Source: Anthopleura xanthogrammica
Lineage: Eukaryota > Cnidaria > Anthozoa > Actiniaria > Actiniidae
DNA length: 64,000 nt
Assembly (NCBI GenBank): GCA_964019055.1
Contig: OZ025212.1
Coordinates: 9,725,109 to 9,789,108, forward strand
Direction of reading: 5' to 3'
A program made the position numbers and the translations under genes. This document shows, in pieces, positions 32,083 to 39,800 of this stretch. Position 1 is the first letter of the stretch, and every line of letters starts with the position of its first letter. Below the pieces are notes generated by a model. The model was not told the DNA's origin, made no database searches, and saw only the letters and a program-made list of their open reading frames with translations.

Positions 32083-32766
32083 ATGGTGGATAACGATATT
32101 AAAAGAACAACAGGACTGCTGGATAACGATATTAAAAGAACAACAGGACTGCTGGATAACGATATTAAAAGAACAACAGGACTCTATCCAACAGCTCCAG
32201 AATTCACTGATGGTGAGGATTTTAGACTACATAAGGTAGATTCTGTACTCACGAAGTTAGAAAGTGAGCGCGATCGATACGAAAAAGTGCGAAAGAAGTA
32301 TTCGCGATGGAGGTTGTTTTTCCATACTTTCTCAATGACCTCGGGAAGTCTTTCTGTCTTGTTTACGATGGGGGGCATTGGTACGTCACTTACGGGCCCT
32401 GGATTGGTAATTGGAATACCACTGTCCGCGCTGGGGGGTTTTATGGGGGTTGTTTCTGCTTTGTGCGGAATGACTGTTAAGAAGCTCACTGTGAAAGTAA
32501 GTAAGCACGAGAAGACGGTTCAGCTCATTCGTTCTAAGCTTAATAGTATTAACGATATTGTCTCGAAAGCTTTGAAGGATAACAGGATTAGTGAGGAAGA
32601 ATTTACTCTTATTCTTGGTGAAATGCGGAAGTACGAGCAACTTAGGGGAGAGATTAGGATGAAGAAGAACGAAGAATTCTTGCAAAAAAAAGTTTACGAC
32701 ATCGAGGGTTTAAGGAAGGAGGTGAAAGAGGAATTCATTCAACAACTTACACAACCAAGGAAGTAG
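32083..32766 (+). CDS. Membrane protein with N-terminal 11-residue triplication (227 aa)
   Basis: Residues 3-34 are three near-identical copies of DNDIKRTTGLL, encoded by a 33-bp perfect tandem repeat. A charged helix (about 50-75) precedes two hydrophobic, Gly-rich segments (about 84-101 and 105-130). The C-terminal half is helical and charged and contains ISEEEFTLILGEMRKYEQL, a segment I recall from other invertebrate Polintons. The upstream sequence AATATAGAAAAG is only a weak version of the start motif. No enzyme motif is present. Two adjacent glycine-rich hydrophobic helices followed by a coiled region could suit a membrane-active virion protein (inference). Confidence 0.78.
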   Translation: MVDNDIKRTTGLLDNDIKRTTGLLDNDIKRTTGLYPTAPEFTDGEDFRLHKVDSVLTKLESERDRYEKVRKKYSRWRLFFHTFSMTSGSLSVLFTMGGIGTSLTGPGLVIGIPLSALGGFMGVVSALCGMTVKKLTVKVSKHEKTVQLIRSKLNSINDIVSKALKDNRISEEEFTLILGEMRKYEQLRGEIRMKKNEEFLQKKVYDIEGLRKEVKEEFIQQLTQPRK

Positions 32767-32807
32767 TGTTACGAGTAGGGGGTTTTGAGTATAAGGTTCG
32801 TCGCGAG

Positions 32808-32828
32808 ATGGGGGAGTTCCTCCCCCAT
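32808..32828. terminator. Perfect 9-bp hairpin in late intergenic region
   Basis: The arms are ATGGGGGAG and CTCCCCCAT with loop TTC. This is the same 9-3-9 design as the hairpins at 24452, 24516 and 35895, with a compensating A-T change at the stem base. It lies in the 142-bp gap after the 227-aa gene. A partial element, GTGGAGTTCCCCC, follows at about 32843-32855. It may end upstream transcripts (inference). Confidence 0.5.
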
Positions 32829-32893
32829 ACCCCTCGTGAAATGGTGGAGTTCCCCCGATAGAATAGAGGTTTAATGGGGAAAGAAATACATCA

Positions 32894-32901
32894 TATAAAA
32901 G
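32894..32901 (+). promoter_or_regulatory. TATAAAAG motif upstream of the 499-aa gene
   Basis: TATAAAAG lies 7 nt before the ATG at 32909 and belongs to the start-proximal motif class of the element. Confidence 0.5.
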
Positions 32902-32908
32902 AAGAAAG

Positions 32909-34408
32909 ATGTATGATGTATTTGGTAACGATGTGAACCACTACTTTTTTCCTACTAAGGGGCGTGAATTCAGACAATATCACCTTCCTCCTAAACCTAA
33001 ACCTAAGCCTAAACCTCCTAAGCCTAAGCCTAAGTCTAAGCCTAAACCTCCAAAACCCAACTTCCCAAAATACCTCACGAGAACTGGAGTGACATACCCT
33101 TTTTCCAATAACAAGCCCGAGGACGGCTTTTCCGACTTAGTAACCAATCTCTTGATTCCCGTTAGTCCAAAAATATCCTTCAAGATAACAATCAGGAACA
33201 TCTTTGAGGAAATACCGATAACACACACCACTGCAAAGGAAAGCGATGTTTGGGTAGCGGGTCCTAACATGAAGTACTGGCCTCAACAACTGAACTTTGT
33301 CGTTTGGGCTGCTACCAAGGGGTGCGGAGTTGGGGTTGACATGATGAGGGACATTCCGTTTTTCCGATTCCACGTGGCTTTTACGATGCGCAGATTGTTG
33401 ACTGAGTTAAAGTGTTCGCTTCCCAAGGATCCTGCATTTAATCCGCTCGACAATCAGTACGACGAGGTTGCCTGGGAACAATTAAAGAATGAGTTTGGAC
33501 TTAAGGATCCTGATTTTAGGAACAAGGGAGGTCCTAACGAAGGATTGGGGGAAACCTACGTGCCTGATAGGGAGAATGGAGGGCTTAAGATTTATCAGAG
33601 GGGTATGAGGTACCGTCATTGGGATCCGTGGCTTAAGTTTTATGATGAAGGAGGAAGGATTAGTGATAAAAACATGATAAGCAAGATTGAGCCCCTAGAA
33701 AAGCAACCTTGGAAACCTTTCTTCTTGGAAAAGGGGAGGGGGTTAAAGAACTTGGCTAGGATTAATCATAGCATCGAGGTCTTCGTATTTTGCATCCTTG
33801 GAGCTCAAGTCAGATCGCTTTCCCCCATTTATGATGAGGGGGGCACTGGTGCTTCCCAGGAAACACAGAGGATATTTTTACAACTCCTCGAATCCAGCAT
33901 CCTCGTAACCAGTATTACTAAGGGGATCCAATCGTTCCAGAGTGCTGTGAACGATTCTAACGCGGTGTTGGATTATGCATTAGCTCCTGGTTGTTGGTTG
34001 ATGCCAAGTAGGCTTATCATGAATGAGAACCCCGTGGTGGGATACAACGATGAGCTTAGGAAAGCACGTCCTTGGATGAAGTTTGGAGCGAATGAGATCA
34101 ATAAGAAGACCTCTAACCCCGCGGATAAGATGAAGGTCTCTAACTCCCCGGAGAAAAGGAAAGAGGAGAAAAGGAAAGAGGAGAAAAGGAAGGTCTCTAA
34201 CTCCCCGGAGAAAAGGAAGGTCTCTAATCCCCCGGAGAAAAGGAAGGTCTCTAACTCCCAGCAAACGACCGGCAAGACTGAGAAAACCAATGACGTTGTT
34301 AAGAGTCCTAAGAGGAATCTTAAGCCTAATGACGATAGTTCGCATGAAGTGAACTTAGCGGTGATTGCTGCCGTATCGGTGGGAGTTGGATGGATGTTGT
34401 TTAGGTAG
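32909..34408 (+). CDS. Large conserved Polinton protein with Pro/Lys repeats and C-terminal anchor (499 aa)
   Basis: An N-terminal aromatic-rich stretch is followed by a Pro-Lys repeat (about residues 28-50, KPKPKPP type). The conserved central domain (about 60-390) contains YWPQQLNFVVWAATKGCGVG, FRFHVAFTMRRLL and GGPNEGLGETYV. Similar proteins occur widely in invertebrate Polintons as I recall, without known function. The C-terminal third is a low-complexity region of KVSNSPEKRK-type repeats (about 405-450). A final hydrophobic segment spans about 480-497 (VNLAVIAAVSVGVGWMLF). A spike, fibre or other surface protein is possible, with the basic tail inside. It converges with the ssDNA-binding-like gene only 20-odd bases before a shared end, so 3' regions may overlap (the minus-strand stop lies at 34401). 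Confidence 0.85.
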   Translation: MYDVFGNDVNHYFFPTKGREFRQYHLPPKPKPKPKPPKPKPKSKPKPPKPNFPKYLTRTGVTYPFSNNKPEDGFSDLVTNLLIPVSPKISFKITIRNIFEEIPITHTTAKESDVWVAGPNMKYWPQQLNFVVWAATKGCGVGVDMMRDIPFFRFHVAFTMRRLLTELKCSLPKDPAFNPLDNQYDEVAWEQLKNEFGLKDPDFRNKGGPNEGLGETYVPDRENGGLKIYQRGMRYRHWDPWLKFYDEGGRISDKNMISKIEPLEKQPWKPFFLEKGRGLKNLARINHSIEVFVFCILGAQVRSLSPIYDEGGTGASQETQRIFLQLLESSILVTSITKGIQSFQSAVNDSNAVLDYALAPGCWLMPSRLIMNENPVVGYNDELRKARPWMKFGANEINKKTSNPADKMKVSNSPEKRKEEKRKEEKRKVSNSPEKRKVSNPPEKRKVSNSQQTTGKTEKTNDVVKSPKRNLKPNDDSSHEVNLAVIAAVSVGVGWMLFR

Positions 34409-35177
34409 AGGGATATTCTTCATCTGAATCTGACTCCTCTATTTCTGGAATTGGCTTTAATAGTCTCTCATGCTCCTTAGGATCTTTGATGTTTACTTCC
34501 CATACTCTTATGACTAAGGTTACTTTACCTGAAGATCCTACGTAAATGTTACTGATGTGTAACGCGGCGTCTACCTCCATTTTCTTACCAATAAGTTCTT
34601 CTGGATCTATTCTTTTTCCGGACGCGTCGTAAAATCTTCCTCCTAGCCTACCCGTAGCCCTGTTTGTTGGTATTTTTGGGTATAACGTGGGTCCTTTTCC
34701 CTCTACTTTTTCTAACCTAACGTTCCCATCTTCTCCCGTTACCGGTTCTAGTTTCCAATATAAGGGATTTAGTCCGCCTTTGATCTTTTTTAGGTCCGAT
34801 TTAGTTAGTTCTATTAGTCCAAGTTCTTCCTTGTAGTGTAGTACGGCTTCGATGCACATATCTACGACCTTATTGAAGGATCTTATCCACTTTTTCTGGT
34901 CTTCGGTTGGTCCTTCGCGATCCCATATGCATAGTGGTAGGCTATAGTCCTTCCTTGATCCCTCGAATAAACTTTCTGAAGGACCGAACGAGAACACCCA
35001 CCCAGATGGTACTATTAGCTTTCCTTGTGTTTCCTTCTCGTCGTACTTTGTGTTTATCTCGATTATCTTGTACTTTATCTTCTTTCCTAGCACTTCTTTT
35101 CGTATTGGTTTAGAGAATCGTAGGTTACTTGCATCATAATCTATCATACTTGTTAGCCTTGGTCTTGTTAGTGACAT
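34401..35177 (-). CDS. ssDNA-binding-protein-like, large-DNA-virus family (258 aa)
   Basis: Segments LCIWDREGPT (82-91), a helix with FNKVVDMCIEAV, LNPLYWK (136-142), GPTLYPKI (162-169) and GKKMEVDAALHISNIYVG (198-214) follow the same order as a family I know from algal and amoebal giant viruses (DUF2738-like). That family has been proposed to be an OB-fold, T7 gp2.5-type ssDNA-binding protein. An acidic C-terminal tail (247-255) is a further SSB-like trait. If correct, it would coat the displaced strand during protein-primed replication. Its 3' end overlaps that of the 499-aa gene by 8 bp. ATAAAG lies 23 nt upstream on its strand (35200-35205). Family assignment is by recall; the ssDNA-binding role is inferred. 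Confidence 0.7.
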   Translation of the reverse strand: MSLTRPRLTSMIDYDASNLRFSKPIRKEVLGKKIKYKIIEINTKYDEKETQGKLIVPSGWVFSFGPSESLFEGSRKDYSLPLCIWDREGPTEDQKKWIRSFNKVVDMCIEAVLHYKEELGLIELTKSDLKKIKGGLNPLYWKLEPVTGEDGNVRLEKVEGKGPTLYPKIPTNRATGRLGGRFYDASGKRIDPEELIGKKMEVDAALHISNIYVGSSGKVTLVIRVWEVNIKDPKEHERLLKPIPEIEESDSDEEYPST

Positions 35178-35263
35178 TTTTCCTTTCTTCTCTTGTTCTC
35201 TTTATGATAGACTAGATATTCTTAAGCGTATTAGATGTCAAAGTCCTTCTTTGATATCTTACG
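35178..35263. promoter_or_regulatory. Upstream region of the ssDNA-binding-like gene
   Basis: This 86-bp spacer lies between two minus-strand genes. Read on the minus strand it holds ATAAAG (35200-35205), then a purine-rich leader to the ATG at 35177. The 23-nt distance is longer than for the late + strand genes. Confidence 0.4.
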
Positions 35264-35821
35264 TTACTTAGCCTTTAATAACACGCACCCCTCGGGTAAC
35301 TCCTCTTCTTTGAAGTAAGCGAACGCATATTTTTGACCATCGATCTTCGACTTTCCGGTCTTTGCAGAAGGTTTTCCCTCACAACAGGCGATTATGACGC
35401 CAGGGTTTATTCCTAAGCGCTTACCTGTTGCGTACATGCTCCGAAAGTAGCTCTTTTCTTCGGTAAGTAGGTTCGTGGATACGACGCATTTCCTGTTCTC
35501 CCAGTTGTTCTTTAGGAAGGAATGGTCTTTTTTCTTTGGTGGGAGGGGTGAGGGAGATTCTTTTTCCGGAGGGGTCTTGATCAGTGGAGGGGTTTCTACA
35601 TACCTACTGGTTTCGATCACTTGGGGATAATTTCGTGATGGTTCTTCTTTTAGAGGAGGAGTTTCGATCACTTGGGGCGATGTGCTCATGGAATTGCGGA
35701 ACGCTCTCATGACCTGTTCGAGCGCTTTTTCAGTGATGCGGATCTCTTCTTCCTTCTTGACTTCTCTCTGAAGATTTTTCTTATTCTTCTTTCGCATTTT
35801 TTCTTTGTTATGTATTTGCAT
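35264..35821 (-). CDS. NUMOD1-like putative DNA-binding protein (185 aa)
   Basis: The N-terminal ~40 residues are very basic and helical. A Pro-rich linker follows with PQVIET repeated and ETPPL repeated. The C-terminal domain (about 112-170) reads as a small helix-turn-helix: SYFRSMYATGKRLGINPGVI, CCEGK, then SKIDGQKYAFAYF. This matches the pattern of NUMOD1-type modules attached to homing endonucleases and found free in large DNA viruses. No nuclease motif is visible. The frame stays open upstream into the TIR. I place the start at 35821 because TAATAAAG abuts that ATG and because the extension is identical to TIR sequence that is non-coding at the other end. A role in TIR binding or regulation is possible (inference). 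Confidence 0.72.
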   Translation of the reverse strand: MQIHNKEKMRKKNKKNLQREVKKEEEIRITEKALEQVMRAFRNSMSTSPQVIETPPLKEEPSRNYPQVIETSRYVETPPLIKTPPEKESPSPLPPKKKDHSFLKNNWENRKCVVSTNLLTEEKSYFRSMYATGKRLGINPGVIIACCEGKPSAKTGKSKIDGQKYAFAYFKEEELPEGCVLLKAK

Positions 35822-35828
35822 CTTTATT
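35822..35828 (-). promoter_or_regulatory. AATAAAG motif abutting a minus-strand start codon
   Basis: Read on the minus strand, AATAAAG is directly followed by the ATG at 35821. This repeats the arrangement at 28705-28711 on the other strand and so argues that the motif is tied to gene starts, not to base composition of one strand. Confidence 0.55.
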
Positions 35829-35848
35829 AAAGCACTTTTATTTAGTTT

Positions 35849-36810
35849 CTTTTCTTTTCTTTTTCTTTTCTTTTCTTTGTGGGGGAGTTCCTTCGTGGGG
35901 GAGTTCCTCCCCCACACCCCTGTGCTCACTCTCCTCCCCCAAAATAGCTCGCGCCTTCCCTCTTCTCCCCGCGCACATCTAGTCCAGTCAAGCCCCTTCT
36001 GGAAAAGTGTTCTTTCACTTAAAGTCTTACTCTGATCCCTAGACCTCAAAGAACTCCAGGAGTGGGAGCCCTTTGAGCGCATCCTGGGGAAAAGAAGGAG
36101 AATTACTCTGATGTAGGTGTGATCTTTGGACTTCGGGGAAGGCGTGAGTGATCGTGTTGGGGGATTAGGGGGTTGGTCGTGATCTTAGGACTTCGGGGAA
36201 GGCGTGAGTGATCGTGTTGGGGGATTACTCTGGTTTAGGCGTGATGTTGGAGGGAGGGGGAAGGACGTGAGGGGGAAATGTGCGGCGAGGCCGTGCCTGT
36301 GCGTTGGAGGGAGGGGGAAGGACGTGAGGGAAATGTGCGGCGTGGTCGTATCTGTGTATTCGCGGCGAGGGCGTTCCCGTGTATTTGTGGCGAGGGCTGG
36401 TCTGTGTATTCGCGGTGAGGGCGTTCCCGTGTATTCGCGGTGAGGTCGTGTCTGTGTATTCGCGGCGAGGCCGTGCCTGTGTATTCGCGGCGAGGTCGTG
36501 CCTGTGTATTCGCGGCGAGGGGGAAGGACGTGGGTGTATTCGCGGTGAGGTCGTGTCTGTGTATTCGCGGCGAGGCCTGGTCTGTGTAAAAAAGTTTAGG
36601 CGTGATTTTTGGAGATGTGTTCTTTTGACTGGGAGGGGCGTGGGGGTATTTGCGGCGAGGCCGTGCCTGTGTATTCGCGGCGAGGTCGTTCCCGTGTATT
36701 TGCGGCGAGGCCTGGTCTGTGTAAAAAAGTTTAGGCGTGATTTTTGGAGATGTGTTCTTTTGACTGGGAAGAGTAACACAAAATCCTAGAATCGGCCTTC
36801 TATACCTACT
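35849..36810 (-). repeat. Right terminal inverted repeat (~0.96 kb)
   Basis: The reverse complement of the left TIR (19513-20388), with internal differences. It carries an additional GAGCACAGGGGTGTGGGGG segment with a full hairpin (35895-35915) where the left TIR has only the last half. The order of ~25-bp GCGAATACACAGG repeats also differs. The outer ~170 bp agree closely with the left end. Frames crossing it are not judged to be genes. Confidence 0.93.
35895..35915. other. Perfect 9-bp hairpin at inner part of right TIR
   Basis: The arms are GTGGGGGAG and CTCCCCCAC with loop TTC, the same stem as the two hairpins between polB and the integrase gene. The flank reads GAGCACAGGGGTG on the complementary strand, also shared. 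It lies upstream of the minus-strand NUMOD1-like gene, so a pure terminator role does not fit this copy. Confidence 0.6.
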
Positions 36811-36815
36811 AGAAG
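36811..36815. repeat. Target-site duplication, right copy (AGAAG)
   Basis: AGAAG directly follows the right inverted repeat and continues into TGGGGGTTTCAGC, the expected next bases of the satellite unit. Confidence 0.9.
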
Positions 36816-39800
36816 TGGGGGTTTCAGCAAACAGGTCACGCCGTCAGCGAAAAACCTGGTTTTGAGAGCCAAAATGGCCATTTTTCAGTTTTTTGGGCTA
36901 AAAAGCTTTTTTTCCCAGCAAAACAGTGTTTTGGACATCCAAAATGTGCTTTTCTCGGCCAAAACTTGCGTTTAGCAGTGAAAACGTCGTGTTTTGAGCA
37001 AAAGAAAATTCTCAGCAAATTTCAGATTTTCTCAGCCAAAAACACCTTTTTTGACCAAAAAGCACCTTTACTCAGCCAAAACCCCATTTTTTTTCGCCAA
37101 AAAGTCGTGTTTTTATCTCAAGAGGTATTTTCATGAGCAAGAAGTGGGGGTTTCAGCAAACAGGTCACGCCGTCAGCGAAAAACCTGGTTTTGAGAGCCA
37201 AAATGGCCATTTTTCAGTTTTTTGGGCTAAAAAGCTTTTTTTCCCAGCAAAACAGTGTTTTGGACATCCAAAATGTGCTTTTCTCGGCCAAAACTTGCGT
37301 TTAGCAGTGAAAACGTCGTGTTTTGAGCAAAAGAAAATTCTCAGCAAATTTCAGATTTTCTCAGCCAAAAACACCTTTTTTGACCAAAAAGCACCTTTAC
37401 TCAGCCAAAACCCCATTTTTTTTTCACCAAAAAGTCGTGTTTTTATCTCAAGAGGTATTTTCATGAGCAAGAAGTGGGGGTTTCAGCAAACAGGTCACGC
37501 CGTCAGCGAAAAACCTGGTTTTGAGAGCCAAAATGGCCATTTTTCAGTTTTTTGGGCTAAAAAGCTTTTTTTCCCAGCAAAACAGTGTTTTGGACATCCA
37601 AAATGTGCTTTTCTCGGCCAAAACTTGCGTTTAGCAGTGAAAACGTCGTGTTTTGAGCAAAAGAAAATTCTCAGCAAATTTCAGATTTTCTCAGCCAAAA
37701 ACACCTTTTTTGACCAAAAAGCACCTTTACTCAGCCAAAACCCCATTTTTTTTGGCCAAAAAGTCGTGTTTTTATCTCAAGAGGTATTTTCATGAGCAAG
37801 AAGTGGGGGTTTCAGCAAACAGGTCACGCCGTCAGCGAAAAACCTGGTTTTGAGAGCCAAAATGGCCATTTTTCAGTTTTTTGGGCTAAAAAGCTTTTTT
37901 TCCCAGCAAAACAGTGTTTTGGACATCCAAAATGTGCTTTTCTCGGCCAAAACTTGCGTTTAGCAGTGAAAACGTCGTGTTTTGAGCAAAAGAAAATTCT
38001 CAGCAAATTTCAGATTTTCTCAGCCAAAAACACCTTTTTTGACCAAAAAGCACCTTTACTCAGCCAAAACCCCATTTTTTTTGGCCAAAAAGTCGTGTTT
38101 TTATCTCAAGAGGTATTTTCATGAGCAAGAAGTGGGGGTTTCAGCAAACAGGTCACGCCGTCAGCGAAAAACCTGGTTTTGAGAGCCAAAATGGCCATTT
38201 TTCAGTTTTTTGGGCTAAAAAGCTTTTTTTCCCAGCAAAACAGTGTTTTGGACATCCAAAATGTGCTTTTCTCGGCCAAAACTTGCGTTTAGCAGTGAAA
38301 ACGTCGTGTTTTGAGCAAAAGAAAATTCTCAGCAAATTTCAGATTTTCTCAGCCAAAAACACCTTTTTTGACCAAAAAGCACCTTTACTCAGCCAAAACC
38401 CCATTTTTTTTCGCCAAAAAGTCGTGTTTTTATCTCAAGAGGTATTTTCATGAGCAAGAAGTGGGGGTTTCAGCAAACAGGTCACGCCGTCAGCGAAAAA
38501 CCTGGTTTTGAGAGCCAAAATGGCCATTTTTCAGTTTTTTGGGCTAAAAAGCTTTTTTTCCCAGCAAAACAGTGTTTTGGACATCCAAAATGTGCGTTTC
38601 TCGGCCAAAACTTGCGTTTAGCAGTGAAAACGTCGTGTTTTGAGCAAAAGAAAATTCTCAGCAAATTTCAGATTTTCTCAGCCAAAAACACCTTTTTTGA
38701 CCAAAAAGCACCTTTACTCAGCCAAAACCCCATTTTTTTTCGCCAAAAAGTCGTGTTTTTATCTCAAGAGGTATTTTCATGAGCAAGAAGTGGGGGTTTC
38801 AGCAAACAGGTCACGCCGTCAGCGAAAAACCTGGTTTTGAGAGCCAAAATGGCCATTTTTCAGTTTTTTGGGCTAAAAAGCTTTTTTTCCCAGCAAAACA
38901 GTGTTTTGGACATCCAAAATGTGCTTTTCTCGGCCAAAACTTGCGTTTAGCAGTGAAAACGTCGTGTTTTGAGCAAAAGAAAATTCTCAGCAAATTTCAG
39001 ATTTTCTCAGCCAAAAACACCTTTTTTGACCAAAGAGCACCTTTACTCAGCCAAAACCCCATTTTTTTTCGCCAAAAAGTCGTGTTTTTATCTCAAGAGG
39101 TATTTTCATGAGCAAGAAGTGGGGGTTTCAGCAAACAGGTCACGCCGTCAGCGAAAAACCTGGTTTTGAGAGCCAAAATGGCCATTTTTCAGTTTTTTGG
39201 GCTAAAAAGCTTTTTTTCCCAGCAAAACAGTGTTTTGGACATCCAAAATGTGCTTTTCTCGGCCAAAACTTGCGTTTAGCAGTGAAAACGTCGTGTTTTG
39301 AGCAAAAGAAAATTCTCAGCAAATTTCAGATTTTCTCAGCCAAAAACACCTTTTTTGACCAAAAAGCACCTTTACTCAGCCAAAAGCCCATTTTTTTTCG
39401 CCAAAAAGTCGTGTTTTTATCTCAAGAGGTATTTTCATGAGCAAGAAGTGGGGGTTTCAGCAAACAGGTCACGCCGTCAGCGAAAAACCTGGTTTTGAGA
39501 GCCAAAATGGCCATTTTTCAGTTTTTTGGGCTAAAAAGCTTTTTTTCCCAGCAAAACAGTGTTTTGGACATCCAAAATGTGCTTTTCTCGGCCAAAACTT
39601 GCGTTTAGCAGTGAAAACGTCGTGTTTTGAGCAAAAGAAAATTCTCAGCAAATTTCAGATTTTCTCAGCCAAAAACACCTTTTTTGACCAAAAAGCACCT
39701 TTACTCAGCCAAAACCCCATTTTTTTTGGCCAAAAAGTCGTGTTTTTATCTCAAGAGGTATTTTCATGAGCAAGAAGTGGGGGTTTCAGCAAAAAGGTCA

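Larger units (their letters stand above)
19513..36810 (+). mobile_element. Complete Polinton/Maverick (adintovirus-like) element, 17.3 kb
   Basis: The element is bounded by inverted repeats starting 5'-AGTAGGTATAGAAGGCC and ending with the complement (...CCTACT-3'), flanked by AGAAG duplications. It encodes the Polinton hallmark set: family B polymerase with protein-primed features, DDE integrase, double-jelly-roll capsid protein, A32-like ATPase and a penton-like protein. AG...CT termini and ~15-20 kb size are usual for Polintons. All recognised genes have open frames. Deleting the element and one AGAAG restores the 329-bp satellite register exactly: 19501 would be followed by the next unit at the position of 37133. 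No adenovirus-type cysteine protease gene was recognised, which is unusual. Whether it is a transposon or an integrated virus cannot be settled from sequence alone. Confidence 0.96.

Noticed and set aside
35822..36082. N-terminal extension (87 codons) of the NUMOD1-like gene into the right TIR
   Set aside because: Sequence is shared with the other TIR, where it is not joined to this gene; the ATG at 35821 has the start motif abutting it.
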